The notes under the pieces: model-generated
The model's database searches: none
What the model was told of the DNA's origin: nothing
The model's input: only the letters and a program-made list of their open reading frames with translations
Program-made: the position numbers and the translations under genes
Assembly: GCF_023101765.2 (NCBI RefSeq)
Contig: NC_064230.1
Location: 310,001-374,000 of the forward strand
Length of the DNA stretch: 64,000 nt
Direction: 5' to 3'
Source of the DNA: Spodoptera frugiperda
Lineage: Eukaryota > Arthropoda > Insecta > Lepidoptera > Noctuidae
Part shown: positions 29,556 to 39,824 of the stretch, piece after piece
Layout: each line of letters starts with the position of its first letter
How positions within the stretch are numbered: position 1 is the first letter of the stretch

Positions 29556-29742
29556 GAGTGTGGGAGAACCATGCTTCGGCACAAAAAGGCTGGCTTGACC
29601 GGAGTGATAGGAAACCGACAATGCTTGTGTTGTGTTTTGTTATGTGAGTAAAGTTACCAGAAGCCCAATCTTCGCGATTCCCTAACAATACTTATATTCC
29701 TATTGGCGGCGATTGCTTACCATCAAATCATCCGTGCATTGT
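29556..29742 (+). mobile_element. SINE-B, strongly decayed
   Basis: GTGTGGGAGAACCATGCTTC head; the body is shortened and the tail ends TTACCATCAAATCATCC. Confidence 0.7.
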
Positions 29743-29849
29743 TGTTCCAATTAATGGAACAACTTAATTTCTTGATATTGATATATTATTTTTATATTTG
29801 ACAATCATTAATTTAATTTATATGGAGATACGGCTGCAATGTGCATATA

Positions 29850-30238
29850 TACAATGTGATAGCGGTGGGACCTCTAACCCGTTAATTGTACTACACGTAA
29901 TTTTATCGACAAAAAAAATATATATAGGGGGTCCCCTAAAAATATGGCTATTTTAATATTTTTTTTACTTTATGTCATATCAAAGGTTGTATGCGTCGTA
30001 GAAAAACGACAAACGGTAGCTAATAACCTTGGCTAACTAATTCATTACATTTTTAATATGTTTGATAATGTTTTGGTGAAAAAAAAAAACATTTCTAAAT
30101 TTTTTTTACCGAAAAAAAAACACTATTTTTCAATATTATCAATTGGGGGTTCAACACCCCATATTATTTTTTTGTCGATAAAATTAGATGTAGTACTCAG
30201 CCTTAACGGGTTAGAGGTCCCACCCCTATCACATTGTA
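29850..30238. mobile_element. MITE-M copy 2, opposite orientation
   Basis: 389 bp, the reverse of 22745-23156: TACAATGTGATAGCGGTGGG on the left and ACCCCTATCACATTGTA on the right, with TA outside each end. Long A/T homopolymers fill the middle. Confidence 0.85.
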
Positions 30239-30522
30239 TATTAGTGTTGGGGTACATCCAACTTACTAATAGTGATGTAACAATGCTCGTTTACCATTTT
30301 ATACCATAAAAAAGTATAGACTATCGATTATAAGATCTCGCCAACTCTACCCACGTCACTAGTCCCGTGTCCCGCCATAAAGTAGCCGGCACATTACAGA
30401 ACAATAAAATTAAAACAATTGCTCGCTCTCCGTTGTAACATCCGATGTTTTATATTTTATACTGTTCTAACTAAACTAGTTTTTAAAAGAAGCAGGCGTC
30501 TTGTCAATGTCTAGTTTATTTT
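30239..30522. other. Unclassified sequence
   Basis: Includes a less AT-rich stretch at 30325-30400. No frame or family. Confidence 0.4.
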
Positions 30523-30765
30523 AAGAGGGGGAAAGATGATGACTTCTCCCGTCTTGGGTGAGGCGAGAGAAAGTGTCAGACTATTACTAATTAAAAACCA
30601 TCCCGTTCCTACTCCTGCTTTTCGAGCCTGAGCTCCGGTAACTAGCTGGGCAGTCCATAGCTCTGGATCAGGTATCAGCCCTGCTAGTTCCCATCTGTGG
30701 TGGTCTGATGACTCTTTGAAACGCGCGTGGAATGCGACTAGGCTGCAATGGGCGCTAGTGTTGCA
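30523..30765 (-). mobile_element. SINE-C, 3' three-quarters
   Basis: From AAGAGGGGGAAAGATGATG to CTTTGAAACGCGCGTGGAATG; the 5' end is missing. Confidence 0.83.
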
Positions 30766-30794
30766 ACTCAAGAGTACGTTCACAATATCAATGT

Positions 30795-30973
30795 CGAATG
30801 AAGAGTTTGTTTGTTTGTTTGATCGCGCTAATCTTGGAAACTACTGATCCGATTTGAATAATTCTTTTTGTGTTGGATAGTGCATTTATCGAGGAAGGCT
30901 ATAGGCTATAAAACATCACGCTATGACCAATAGGAGCCAAGCAGAGCGGGTAAAACCGCGCGGATGTAGCTAG
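30795..30973 (+). mobile_element. Non-autonomous Helitron copy
   Basis: GAAGAGTTTGTTTGTTTG to ATCACGCTATGACC, then hairpin GCGGGTAAAACCGC (30946-30959), ten bases and CTAG (30970-30973). The extreme 5' end (TCTATAC) is not seen. Confidence 0.83.
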
Positions 30974-31261
30974 TATCTATATGAAAGTTAACTATACACT
31001 TCTGCTTACTCCTTTCCGCGTAATAAACACGAGCCACATTACATAGTTTGGCACTGAGACAGTACGTTACAACTATGGCTGGAAGTTTCAGCAATTCTTT
31101 ATGTTTTACAGTGCTCTTGGCAAATTGTCAGCTATCTGTCTTGGAGTGTATTGTTATTAAGAAGTTATTTTATGTAATGTTATGTTAAATTTTATATATT
31201 ATGTAACATTAGGCTTTCTAGTTTTCCAACTTTTTACCAGTTATTTTTTTTAAGGGGGAAA

Positions 31262-31450
31262 ATTATCAAAGTTACTTATTTCAAATAGACCAGGCACTTT
31301 TGAACGTTAAAGCAAATATAATAATATTAATAACGTCTGTCTGTCGGTCAGTCCTCTAGTTGCTTTATTTGCACGTTCCAAAGTGTAGATTCCTATGTAG
31401 AAGAACGAGCAAAAAACTCCATAGGTTACTCTTTTTCAATCAGATTTACA
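31262..31450 (+). mobile_element. Repeat-G copy
   Basis: ACTTATTTCAAATAGACC to GAAGAACGAGCAAAAAACTC; the GTCAAA run itself is reduced. Confidence 0.7.
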
Positions 31451-31469
31451 ATACAATACTTGGTTTTAA

Positions 31470-31560
31470 CTCCTTCAGTGCTTCATATGTCCATGGGCGG
31501 CACTAATTGCTTACCATCAGGTGATTCGTCGGCTCATTTGCCGACCTATACCATAAAAAA
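31470..31560 (+). mobile_element. SINE-B 3' fragment
   Basis: TGTCCATGGGCGGCACTAAT to CGACCTATACCATAAAAAAA. Confidence 0.72.
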
Positions 31561-31734
31561 ATATTTGAACCACCTTATATTTTATTAACCGCCTCCATTT
31601 TTTATTTAAGTAGTAAATATCCCTAAGGAAGATTTTAGATATATTGTCCCAAGTAAACCATATCAAAATCCGTTCAGCTAAACGCGAGATAATCGCGTAC
31701 AAACATACGCTAAATTTTTTAAATCGGTTAATAT

Positions 31735-31925
31735 AAAGCGTGTAACAAAATACTCATATACATCAAGAAGCACTGAAGAATACAGGTTGAATAGAATCTC
31801 TACACAAAGTTTCAGCTTAAAATACGTTTACAAAAATTGGTACTAAATACTTGGTGTCGCATGGTTCTTGATTTTAAATCATACCAACGTATCACAACAC
31901 TACAGGGGTCACTCGCTAATACATA
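31735..31925 (+). repeat. Copy of the 17690 repeat
   Basis: GAATAGAATCTCTACAC and TCGCATGGTTCTTGATTTT align with 17740-17830. Confidence 0.65.
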
Positions 31926-32059
31926 AATAAATAAATATACTATACCAAGTAAATCCAGCATAAACAGCTAGTCTAGACAAACAAAATAAAACAAAATATA
32001 CCTAATAATGTACCCTATAGCCGCCATTATACCATTCTGCCCATATTCATAGTCTTGTC

Positions 32060-32545
32060 ACCCGATGATAGATGGGCTCATTACATATTTATTCTGTATT
32101 CTGTTTGATCGATTAGTATTTACTAAATGTACGAGTAAATTGGAACGCAAACAGTGCTCGATTATCTACACATTGAAACTAATAGTCGCCGCTAGTCTTG
32201 TCGTGGGTGTCTTATACCCACGATTACATAGACATTGAAAATCAAAACAAAGAAATGTGTTGTACGTCACCACCGCTTGTCTTGTTGTGGGTGTGTTATA
32301 CCCACGATTACATACGCATTGAAAATTAAAACAAAGAAATGTGTTGTACGTCACCACCGCTAGTCGTGTCGTGGGTGTCATATACCCACGATTATCTACG
32401 CGTTGAGACTAATGTGTTGTGCGCTACCACCGCTAGTCTTGTTGTGAGTGTGTTATACCCACGATTATCTACGCGTTGAGACTAATGTGTTGTGCGCTAC
32501 CACCGCTAGTAGTGTCGTGGGTGTGTTATACCCATGATGAAGAGG
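32060..32545. repeat. Palindromic minisatellite, block 1
   Basis: Five tandem units of 73 or 83-85 bp begin at hairpins at 32201, 32284, 32369, 32442 and 32515. Each hairpin is TCGTGGGT, a 7-base loop such as GTCTTAT, then ACCCACGA or a near form. The longer units carry AAAACAAAGAAATGTG. A unique leader (32068-32165) is repeated in block 2. It has no direct-repeat and unique-spacer plan, so it is not CRISPR. Confidence 0.85.
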
Positions 32546-32574
32546 CTGAGAGAGATATGAAACTATCCAATCAG

Positions 32575-32770
32575 ATCACCACAGATGGGGCCCAGTAGGG
32601 CTGATGCCTGATCCGGAGCTGCGGACTACCTAGCGGGTTTACCGGGGCTCCGGCTCGACAAGCAGGAGTAGGAACGGGGTGGTTTTTAGTCAGTAAGAGT
32701 CTGACACTCCCTCTCGCCTTGCCCAAGGTGGGAGAAGTCATTGGATGATTTTCCCCCCTCAAAAAAAAAG
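32575..32770 (+). mobile_element. SINE-C between the minisatellite blocks
   Basis: CACCACAGATGGGGCCCAG through GATTTTCCCCCCTC and an A run. It is the only SINE in the array. Confidence 0.85.
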
Positions 32771-33325
32771 CATGATGGATGGGCTCATTACATATTAATT
32801 TATTCTGTATTCTGTTTGATCGATTAGTATTTACTAAATGTACGAGTAAATTGGAACGCAAACAGTACTCGATTACGTACACATTGAGACTAATAGTCGC
32901 CGCTAGTCTTGTCGTGGGTGTCATATACCCACGATTACATACGCATTGAAAATTAAAACAAAGAAATGTGTTGTACGTTACCAGCGTTAGTCGTGTCGTG
33001 GGTGTCTTATACCCACGATTACCTACGCATTGAAACTAATGTGTTGTGCGCAACCACCGCTAATCTTGTCGTGGGTGTCTTATACCCACGATTATCTACG
33101 CTTTGAGACTAATGTGTTGTGCTCGACCACCGCTAGTCGTGTCGTGGGTGTCATATACTCACGATTACATACGCATTGAAAATTTAAACAAAGAAATGTG
33201 TTGTACGCAACCACCGCTAGTCTTGTCGTGGGTGTCTTATACCCTTTACCTAAACATTAAGACTAATGGGTTGTGCCCAACCACCGCTAGTCTTGTCGTG
33301 GGTGTCTTATACCCATGATGAAGAG
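32771..33325. repeat. Palindromic minisatellite, block 2
   Basis: The leader at 32778-32885 repeats 32068-32165 almost exactly, then six hairpin units follow at 32912, 32996, 33069, 33142, 33226 and 33296. Both blocks end at CCCATGATGAAGAGGCT, so the whole leader-plus-array was duplicated. Confidence 0.85.
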
Positions 33326-33332
33326 GCTAAGG

Positions 33333-33490
33333 TTGGTTTTCCACCTGTGTTGTTCTTTGTAGCTAAGCTACGATGATGTGATAGCTAAGCTAATGGATAG
33401 TTATCCATCAGACCACCATAGATGGGGCCCAGTAGGGCTGATGCGAAGCTGTGGGCTGCCTAGCGGGTTTAACGGAGCTCCGGTTCGAAA
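33333..33490 (+). mobile_element. MITE-F scrap followed by SINE-C scrap
   Basis: 33333-33400 has TTTTCCACC and GATGTGATAGCTAAGC. 33403-33488 is the middle of SINE-C (ATCAGACCACCATAGATGGG), cut off after CTCCGGTTCGAAA. Confidence 0.65.
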
Positions 33491-33496
33491 TATAAA

Positions 33497-33635
33497 CTTC
33501 CCTCTTGAATCACTCTATCTATTAAAAAAACCGCAACAAAATCCGTTGCGTAGTTTTAAAGATGTAAGCGTACAAAGGGATATAGGGACAGAGAAAGCGA
33601 CTTTGTTTTATACTATGTAGTGATAATTCTCTTTT
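33497..33635 (+). repeat. Copy of the 10735 repeat
   Basis: CACTCTATCTATTAAAAAAA through AAAGCGACTTTGTTTTATAC. Confidence 0.65.
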
Positions 33636-33964
33636 GTGCTACGTACCCACTACACAGAAGACAACACTGTTTCTTTAATTTTATTTTAAATCATCAAAAG
33701 AATAATTAGAAAAACTTAAACACATTGAAGATCAACTTCAAAAAATACATAAAAAATATGTTCTGAATCAAGAATCGAACATCGACAGCATTAATTTACC
33801 ATCTTTCTGTCTTCAATTCAAAAACATTATATGATACAAAAAGATAAAGAAAGGAAAAGATATCGCGAAAAAACTTTGTTTTAAAAAGATAACTGGAAAG
33901 GCGGGGACTACATTCCTTTTTAAAATGTCGCTTACTTTTTTTTTGTTTTGGAAAAAGATCTTCA
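33636..33964. other. Unclassified AT-rich sequence
   Basis: No coding signal and no recognised repeat. Confidence 0.4.
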
Positions 33965-34011
33965 ATGTAAACCAGTGGTTCTCAACTGGTGGTCCGCAGA
34001 ATGCAAAATAT

Positions 34012-34370
34012 GTTTTTTTTATGGAAAAGGTGGTAACGAGCAGACGGGTCACCTAATGGTAAGCGATCAGCGCCGCCCATGGAAACCCGCAACACCAGAA
34101 AAGTCACAGGTGCGTTGCCGACCTTTTAAAAGAGCGAAAGATCGCATTCCCACGCTCTTTTCTTTAAGGTTTGAAGGTCGTATCGGTTCGGAAATACCGC
34201 CGACGACAGCTCATTCCACAGTTTTGCTGTGCGAGCGCACAGTTGTAGCCTGCCAACCATCTATATGGTGGGGATGGAAGTGCTGTTGTGTAGGTCGATG
34301 GCGAAACTAAGCGGCAGGTATCATACCAAACAATTCCTCAGAGCACTCCCCGTGGTATAGGAAAATACAC
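34012..34370 (-). pseudogene. LINE 3' fragment with C-terminal coding remnant
   Basis: On the minus strand the reading shows YHGECSEELFGMIPAA, FHPHHIDGWQATTVR and WNELSSAVFP-like blocks, with frameshifts and an in-frame stop. These match the C-terminal region of the same broad LINE group as the 4.26 kb copy, but a different family. The tail is CTTACCATTAGGTGACCC. Confidence 0.82.
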
Positions 34371-34387
34371 AAGCTTACATTTAAGTA

Positions 34388-34812
34388 TGGTTGTTTATGG
34401 TAGAAGCCGGTAAACTAGCTGACGGATCACCTGTTGGTAAGCAATCGCCGCCGCACATGGACACCCGAAACACTAATGGCGTTATAATTACGTTGCTGGC
34501 CTTTTGGGTGTATTTAAGGGTTGTTGGGGAATCGAGGATTGGGCAGATTTGGAAGGGTAATCTGCTCGCCATGCTTCGGCACTGCTGGGCCGGCTCGACC
34601 GGAGTGATACTACGGCCGAGCAGAAAACCGACGTGAAACAACGCTTGCGTTGTGTGAGTGAGGTTACCGGAGGCGCAATTTTCCCAATCCCTTTTCCCCA
34701 ACAACCCTTCTGCAGGTTTGCTTCTGCGTGTTTCAGATGTCCATGAGCGGCGGCGATAGCTTACCATCAGGTGATCCGTCTGCTCGTTTACCGGCTTATA
34801 CCATAAAAAAAA
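34388..34812. mobile_element. Two SINE-B pieces head to head
   Basis: A minus-strand tail-to-middle piece (34388-34567) meets a plus-strand copy (34568-34812) at its head (CCATGCTTCGGCACTGC). The pair forms a long imperfect inverted repeat. Confidence 0.82.
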
Positions 34813-35011
34813 ATTGGTCCTTGTACAAGAAAAGGTTGGGAACCCCTGATGTAAACAAAAGTAGGGGTAAAAGGAAAATTGTGTTTCAAAATTTGGACCA
34901 AGTTGTTTTCAGTTTCAGGCAATATTTGGTAAAATACAATAACGACACGGGCCTTTCACAATTTCAGGGGACTTTTTCAGTATTGAAAAGTTCTTGAAAA
35001 CTGTTTTTTGA

Positions 35012-35247
35012 AACTTATTCACCATTTGTGTTATAAGTCCCATGTAATAGGGGGTGATAGTATTGCCATATACTGGATACAATTCCAGACTCCGTGCTAC
35101 TACTGAGATATTTTCTAAAAACCGAAAAAAACCTATAATACTTTGCTCGACCCGAGAATCGAACCCGAAACCTCTTGCAACCACTCAACCAACGAGGCAG
35201 TGTCGTAATGTGCACTTCTGCCTACCTCTTCGGGGATAAAAGGCGGG
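35012..35247 (-). mobile_element. SINE-A, rearranged
   Basis: Head and body on the minus strand (35012-35198) are followed by the 3' end in plus orientation (35199-35247, GTGCACTTCTGCCTACCTC). Part of the element has been inverted, or two copies abut. Confidence 0.78.
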
Positions 35248-35249
35248 AC

Positions 35250-35316
35250 ACAGCACAGCTACATAACACATCTCTGGTGGAAAAGAAAGCACTCATAGTC
35301 GGGTATACAATACCCG
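35250..35316 (-). mobile_element. MITE-F end next to a hairpin motif
   Basis: ACACATCTCTGGTGGAAAAG (terminus) is followed within about 15 bases by CGGGTATACAATACCCG at 35300-35316. Confidence 0.7.
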
Positions 35317-35588
35317 CAGGAAGACTACCGTCACTGAAAAAAGTATTTTTCTCTATCAACCTTATCTATATAACAATACGGATTATTTTCCTCTGTACTC
35401 TTTGTACTGAACGTATTTCCTTATTCCTATATTCAGGCGGTCGGATTCAGGCGGATTCACAATATTTTAAAAGCATTCTTTGCATCTCATGTTTTATATA
35501 TATTTTAAAAGCCTTTCATACAAGTGGAATACTATATTTTATTTAAACATACATATACTAGCTTTTGAGCTACGCCCGATATCTACAA
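35317..35588. other. Unclassified AT-rich sequence
   Basis: No recognised gene or repeat. Confidence 0.4.
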
Positions 35589-35589
35589 T

Positions 35590-35925
35590 GTGTAACAACG
35601 CTTGCGTTGTGTGAGTGAAGTGTGGGAGAGCCATGCTTTGGCACGAATGAGCCGGCTCGATCCGAGTGATACCACGGCCGAGCAGAAAACCGACGTGAAA
35701 CAACGCTTGCGTTGTGTCTCGTTGTGTGAGTGAGGTTACCGGAGGCCCAATTATCCCTTTTCCCAATCTTCCCAATCCTCGATTCCCCAACAACCCTTAA
35801 ATTCCTAACCCCTAAAAGGTAACGCACTTGTAACGCCTCTGATGTTTCGGGTGTCCATGAGCGGCGGCGATTGCTTACCATCAGGTGATACGTCTGCTCG
35901 TTTACCGGCTTATATCATCAAATCG
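35590..35925 (+). mobile_element. SINE-B, full length, with an extra short piece in front
   Basis: A CAACGCTTGCGTTGTGTGAG scrap at 35597-35618 precedes the complete copy (35619-35925). Confidence 0.85.
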
Positions 35926-35999
35926 ACCATAATCTATCTCTGTTTCGAATTTCATTCTGATCCCTTCAGCCGTTTGGACTTGATTGAGTAAAATACATA

Positions 36000-36300
36000 C
36001 AATCGACTCTCGTTAAATCGAAATCGATCGAAATTCAGGGGGACTTATAAAATATTTCGATTTGCCGAATTATCGAATAGTTCGAAATTTTAACTTGTTT
36101 CAAAAATACGTACATTGCCATTAATCTCCACACTTACCAAACAGATTGGAGATCGCAATTTAAAAGTTCGCACATATATTTTCCAGTCTGAAAATTGGTT
36201 TTTCAGTAACATTTGTATGTTTTTAATTTACAGTGTACACGGGTCCAGCCCGCAGGTAGCTGTATTTACAGTAGACTCGCTGTAAACAAAATATGTAGCC
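36000..36300. repeat. Dyad-rich unclassified repeat
   Basis: TTCGATTTGCCGAATTATCG and ATAGTTCGAAATT form short nested dyads. The block ends near GTAGACTCGCTGTAAAC. It probably derives from a DNA element; no ends are fixed. Confidence 0.45.
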
Positions 36301-36399
36301 TGAATTTCATTCAATACGTTTTTTCAGCGCTGAAAAATGTCCATAGTATGTGCTTTTTAATGTTACATGAATTTACATATGTATGTATGTAGATAAAAC

Positions 36400-36710
36400 T
36401 GTCTTTTTTGCCTTCATAAACAAACAGTATGGAGATCACTCATATGATTTAAATGAAACTACAAGTAGTACTCGTCCACAGAAGCATAATACAACTGAAT
36501 ATTTCAACGAAAACCGAAAAAGAAAATAAAATATAAATCAAGTATTAAATTCTGTGTGAACAGCTCCATGTTCCTTGACCACAGAAGAGCTGTAATGTTG
36601 TAGGTTGTCTAGGAATGTTACGGACATGCGGCGCGGCTGTTATAATGCCGTATTTGTAAACAGTGTTCAAATTAGCTCATAGCTCAAAATTAGCTCGGGA
36701 GAAGTCATAA
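36400..36710 (-). repeat. Repeat-L copy 2
   Basis: Near full-length reverse of 6013-6327, starting ACAGTATGGAGATCACTC. Confidence 0.75.
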
Positions 36711-36737
36711 TAACATTTTCTTTATAATAACATTTTC

Positions 36738-36953
36738 AGGTCGCTGTTTCGCCTCCCTCGACATTGTAGTGCATCAGGCATGTTTGTCGACGCGAGCGTG
36801 GAAGACTTTCACGCGTTGATGAGAAAGAAGGTGGCGTCTGTTGTAAGTCGGGTTCGAGGGAGTCGAAATAGTGCCCTTAAGTGGATAGGAGAGAGGACTG
36901 ACACTGTTCTTCTTAGAAGGTTCACTGAACTTCACGTTCGGGGAGTTGGGTGA
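36738..36953 (+). pseudogene. 3' end of a second LINE ORF2
   Basis: The frame reads SLFRLPRHCSASGMFVDASV, DFHALMRKKVASVVSRVRGS and NSALKWIGERTD to a TGA at 36951-36953. This is the C-terminal tail typical of ORF2 in the Jockey/CR1-like LINEs of insects. Everything upstream is missing, so it is a 5'-truncated copy. It has no start codon of its own. Confidence 0.82.
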
Positions 36954-37070
36954 GACAGCGAAATGATAAAATTGTGCTCATACTCGTATAATTATTTTTT
37001 TGTTGTGGACTATTTTGTCTGAAAATAAACGATTTTTATTTTTATTTTATTTATTTTTATTTATTGGATG
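36954..37070 (+). mobile_element. 3' UTR and A/T tail of that LINE
   Basis: About 75 bases with AAAATAAACG, then a TTTTA-rich simple tail to about 37068. Confidence 0.65.
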
Positions 37071-37084
37071 ACTTCCCCCCCTTA

Positions 37085-37165
37085 AAAAAGGTGCATATAC
37101 ATATACAATTCAACATCCACTTTTCATCAATTATGTTATGAGTCCCGTGTAAAACCATCTCAGAC
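37085..37165 (-). mobile_element. SINE-A internal scrap, diverged
   Basis: CACTTTTCATCAATTATG and GAGTCCCGTGTAA; a similar scrap lies at 52035-52120. Confidence 0.55.
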
Positions 37166-37640
37166 TCCGATTCTCCGATCCCTTATTATGCAGCAGCACT
37201 TCACAAACGAAGCTTAATTTAACAAATCAAAAATCTGATTACTAAATCCTCTCAAGTCTCAAGTTCGATTACCGATTCAGTAAAATTATATTCAAAATTC
37301 AATTTTTTCAATGATCCTTAAAATATCGACAAATACTGAATGAAATAATAAATAATGCATATGAAGGTATACTCTCACCAACAAAGCATATTCAACCTTA
37401 TTGCCTTAGAAATAAAGACGACAATCACTTAAAGGAAATTCCAATTTAGTATACGTTTAAATGCTGCCTTGTATTATCATATTTTAGTATATTGTACCTT
37501 ATGACTAACACAAATAAAGAAGAGAATCGCTTGAATATATTTTGAATTTAGTATAGGTTCATCTGCTGTGTGATATTTATTCATTACCATTATATATTCA
37601 TTTTCTTAACAAATCTTGAATTTTATTCCAATATAAGTCA
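37166..37640. other. Unclassified AT-rich sequence
   Basis: No gene or repeat recognised. TGAATTTAGTATAGGTTCA-like words occur twice but do not define a family. Confidence 0.4.
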
Positions 37641-37642
37641 AA

Positions 37643-37975
37643 TAAAGTTTTAAGTGTCCATGGGCGGCGGTGATTGCTTACCATCAGGTGTTCCGTCTGC
37701 TCGTTATCGACTTATTCTATAAAAAAGATGTATCTAAGATTCGTAGCAATTGGCGTTCCATAGTTTTTACCTCATTAGGGAGACAGGCGTGAGGTTATGT
37801 ATGTTTTTTCGTTCCTTTACTGGCTTATACCATAAAAAAATTAACATATTCTAAAGAAATGTAAAAAAAAAGTTGGACTAGGAACGGGGGTGGTTTTTAG
37901 TCAGTAAGAGTCTGACACTCCCTCTCCTCGCCCAAGGCGGGAGAAGTGATTGGATGATTTTCCTTAAAAAAAAGA
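37643..37975 (+). mobile_element. SINE-B tail scraps and a SINE-C 3' fragment
   Basis: 37643-37727 is a SINE-B tail, 37805-37840 a second tail end, and 37870-37975 the 3' third of SINE-C (TAGTCAGTAAGAGTCTGAC). Confidence 0.75.
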
Positions 37976-38307
37976 CTAGATATGATTTTAGATTGACTCG
38001 TTTCTTAGCTGTTTTACGAGCCTAACTCGACTAGTTTCAAGCCACTGTGGGGACTCATACAAATCATTCATACATCATCATTAAACAATTCAGAAACTAG
38101 GTTATTTTACAGCTAACTTTTTCATTGCAGCAAGACAAACGAGACATTACGCTAATCTATGCCAAGTCCAACTAAAGTTCCAGGTTCGATACTAGTCTAT
38201 GCAAATCCAATCGTTAGACGATCATGTTTCATTCATGTCTAGTCGATTCGACTCACAACTCGAGTCGGAAACTCATCGAGAGGGAGTATGAATAATAATA
38301 TTGTATT
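37976..38307. other. Unclassified; one MITE-P-like motif
   Basis: CTAACTCGACTAGTTTCAAG at 38023-38042 is a MITE-P core. The rest is not recognised. Confidence 0.45.
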
Positions 38308-38610
38308 AGAGTGCTTTCCACCAGAGATGTGCTATGCTACGTTGCTGTGGATGCGTTTGGCTTCCACCAATCATATTCATTGGTACACATAGCTTAGCAA
38401 TGGTGGAATCGGACTCAGCTAAGCTATGTTTTTTATATGGAAAGATGCGTGTTTTTTTTTTTTAGGGGGGAAAATCATCTAATGACTTCCTTCGCCTTGG
38501 GCGAAGCGAGAGGAAGTGTCAGACTCTTACTGACTAAAAACCACCCCGTTCTTACTTCGGCTTTGAGCCGGAGCCCCGGTTACCTGTTACGTTGTCCACA
38601 GTTCCTGATA
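38308..38610 (+). mobile_element. MITE-F with minus-strand SINE-C inserted
   Basis: MITE-F 38308-38448 starts TAGAGTGCTTTCCACC and stops after AAAGATGCGTG. SINE-C on the minus strand follows from its A-rich end (38449-38610). The right half of MITE-F is not seen. Confidence 0.8.
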
Positions 38611-38631
38611 CGTAGGCATCCCCTTAGAAAT

Positions 38632-38936
38632 GATTTTGATAAATTCCAATGTCACGCCTTTTATCCCCGAAGGGGTAGGCAGAGGTACACATTACGGCAC
38701 GTAATGCCGCTATACAATGTACACACACTTTTCACCATTTGTGTTATAAGTCCCGTGTAATAGGGGGTGAGTCTATTGCCATATACTGGAGACAATTCCA
38801 GACTCCTTGCTACTACTGAGAAATTTTCGAAAAACCCAAAAACATCCCAATAATACTTTGCCCAACCCGGGAATCGACCCCTTGTACGGCAGTTGCACTT
38901 GCGACCACTCGACCAACGACGATTTTGATAAATTCC
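38632..38936 (-). mobile_element. SINE-A, near full length with 16 bp target duplication
   Basis: GATTTTGATAAATTCC is exact at 38632-38647 and 38921-38936. The element between them has its head at the right, with about ten bases lost around box B (CGGGAATCGACCCC on the plus strand). Confidence 0.93.
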
Positions 38937-39288
38937 TTTAATAATAACATATACTTCTTAACACAAGCCAAGTCGCGGGCAAAAGCTTAGTACATTATAT
39001 TTATTTAAGCTCAGTAGATACTTAGTAAAACCGTGGCCCCATTAATTATTCACAGGGTCGGCAGGGACCCACAAATAGATAACATTACTTGTTGCCAAGT
39101 TTCGGCGGACGGACGGACGGACGGACGACACGCTGACAAACTTTTGTATTTCGGGTTTGTGTTAAAAATTTATGTTTGTATTATAAGTGAAGTATAAGTA
39201 AGGAAGATGGTATTTTGTTTTTTTTGGTCTTCAAAGTTTGTTTGTTTTGTAATATATTATTAGGTATATCAGTTGAAAAGATTATTTT
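38937..39288. other. Unclassified, with a (GGAC)n microsatellite
   Basis: GGAC repeats at 39107-39126. No coding frame. Confidence 0.5.
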
Positions 39289-39289
39289 C

Positions 39290-39565
39290 TATAGTATAAG
39301 CCGGTAAACGAGGAGACGTATCACCAGATGATCAGCAATTGCCGCCGTCGATAGACACTTGCAACACCAGAGGTGTTACAAGTGCGTTGTCGGCCTTTTG
39401 GGGGTTAGGAATTTACAGATTGTTAAGGTTTCGGGGATTGGGAAGTTTGGGAAGGGGGGGAATTGGGCCTCCGGTAACCTTTACTCACACAACGCAAGCG
39501 TTGTTTTAGTATCATTTCGGTCGAGTCGGCCCAGCAGTGCCGAAGCATGGCTCTCCCACACTTTA
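39290..39565 (-). mobile_element. SINE-B, near full length
   Basis: A short deletion removes the TCGGTTTTCTGC block; the head reads GTGTGGGAGAGCCATGCTTC on the minus strand. Confidence 0.83.
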
Positions 39566-39824
39566 CAATTCAGCACTTACTTGGTAAGGAAATAAATAAA
39601 ATTTTCTTTGCACAATTGTAGTGTAACAACGTGTATTGTCTCTTGAAGTGTTCAATAATGCACTAGGCATCACCCTGGCCTGCTGGTCAGGCCTTTACGA
39701 CCGCTGCGCCTCACTCCTGCCACACACAATACGTGTTTAGGAGATAAAGTTGAATACTACATTTCTAACTTCTATCTGCTAATCTCCACACTTAGCAAAC
39801 ATGTTGGAGATTGCAGTTAAAATA
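39566..39824. other. Unclassified sequence
   Basis: No gene seen. 39785-39822 has a TGTTGGAGATTGCAGTT scrap akin to Repeat-JJ. Confidence 0.4.

Larger units (their letters stand above)
33973..34848. mobile_element. hAT-like element, 876 bp, with perfect 8 bp duplication
   Basis: It begins CAGTGGTTCTCAAC and ends GGTTGGGAACCCCTG, imperfect inverted ends typical of hAT elements. ATGTAAAC stands on both sides (33965-33972 and 34849-34856). Only about 40 bases at each end belong to the element. The interior is a minus-strand LINE 3' end (34012-34370) and two opposed SINE-B pieces (34388-34812), so the original was probably a very short MITE. Confidence 0.85.

Noticed and set aside
32201..33317. 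CRISPR-like array
   Set aside because: The repeats are whole tandem units with no unique spacers, and the organism is a eukaryote by its repeat content.
33948..34310. 120-codon plus-strand frame
   Set aside because: It is antisense to the LINE 3' fragment at 34012-34370, whose conserved peptide blocks read on the minus strand.
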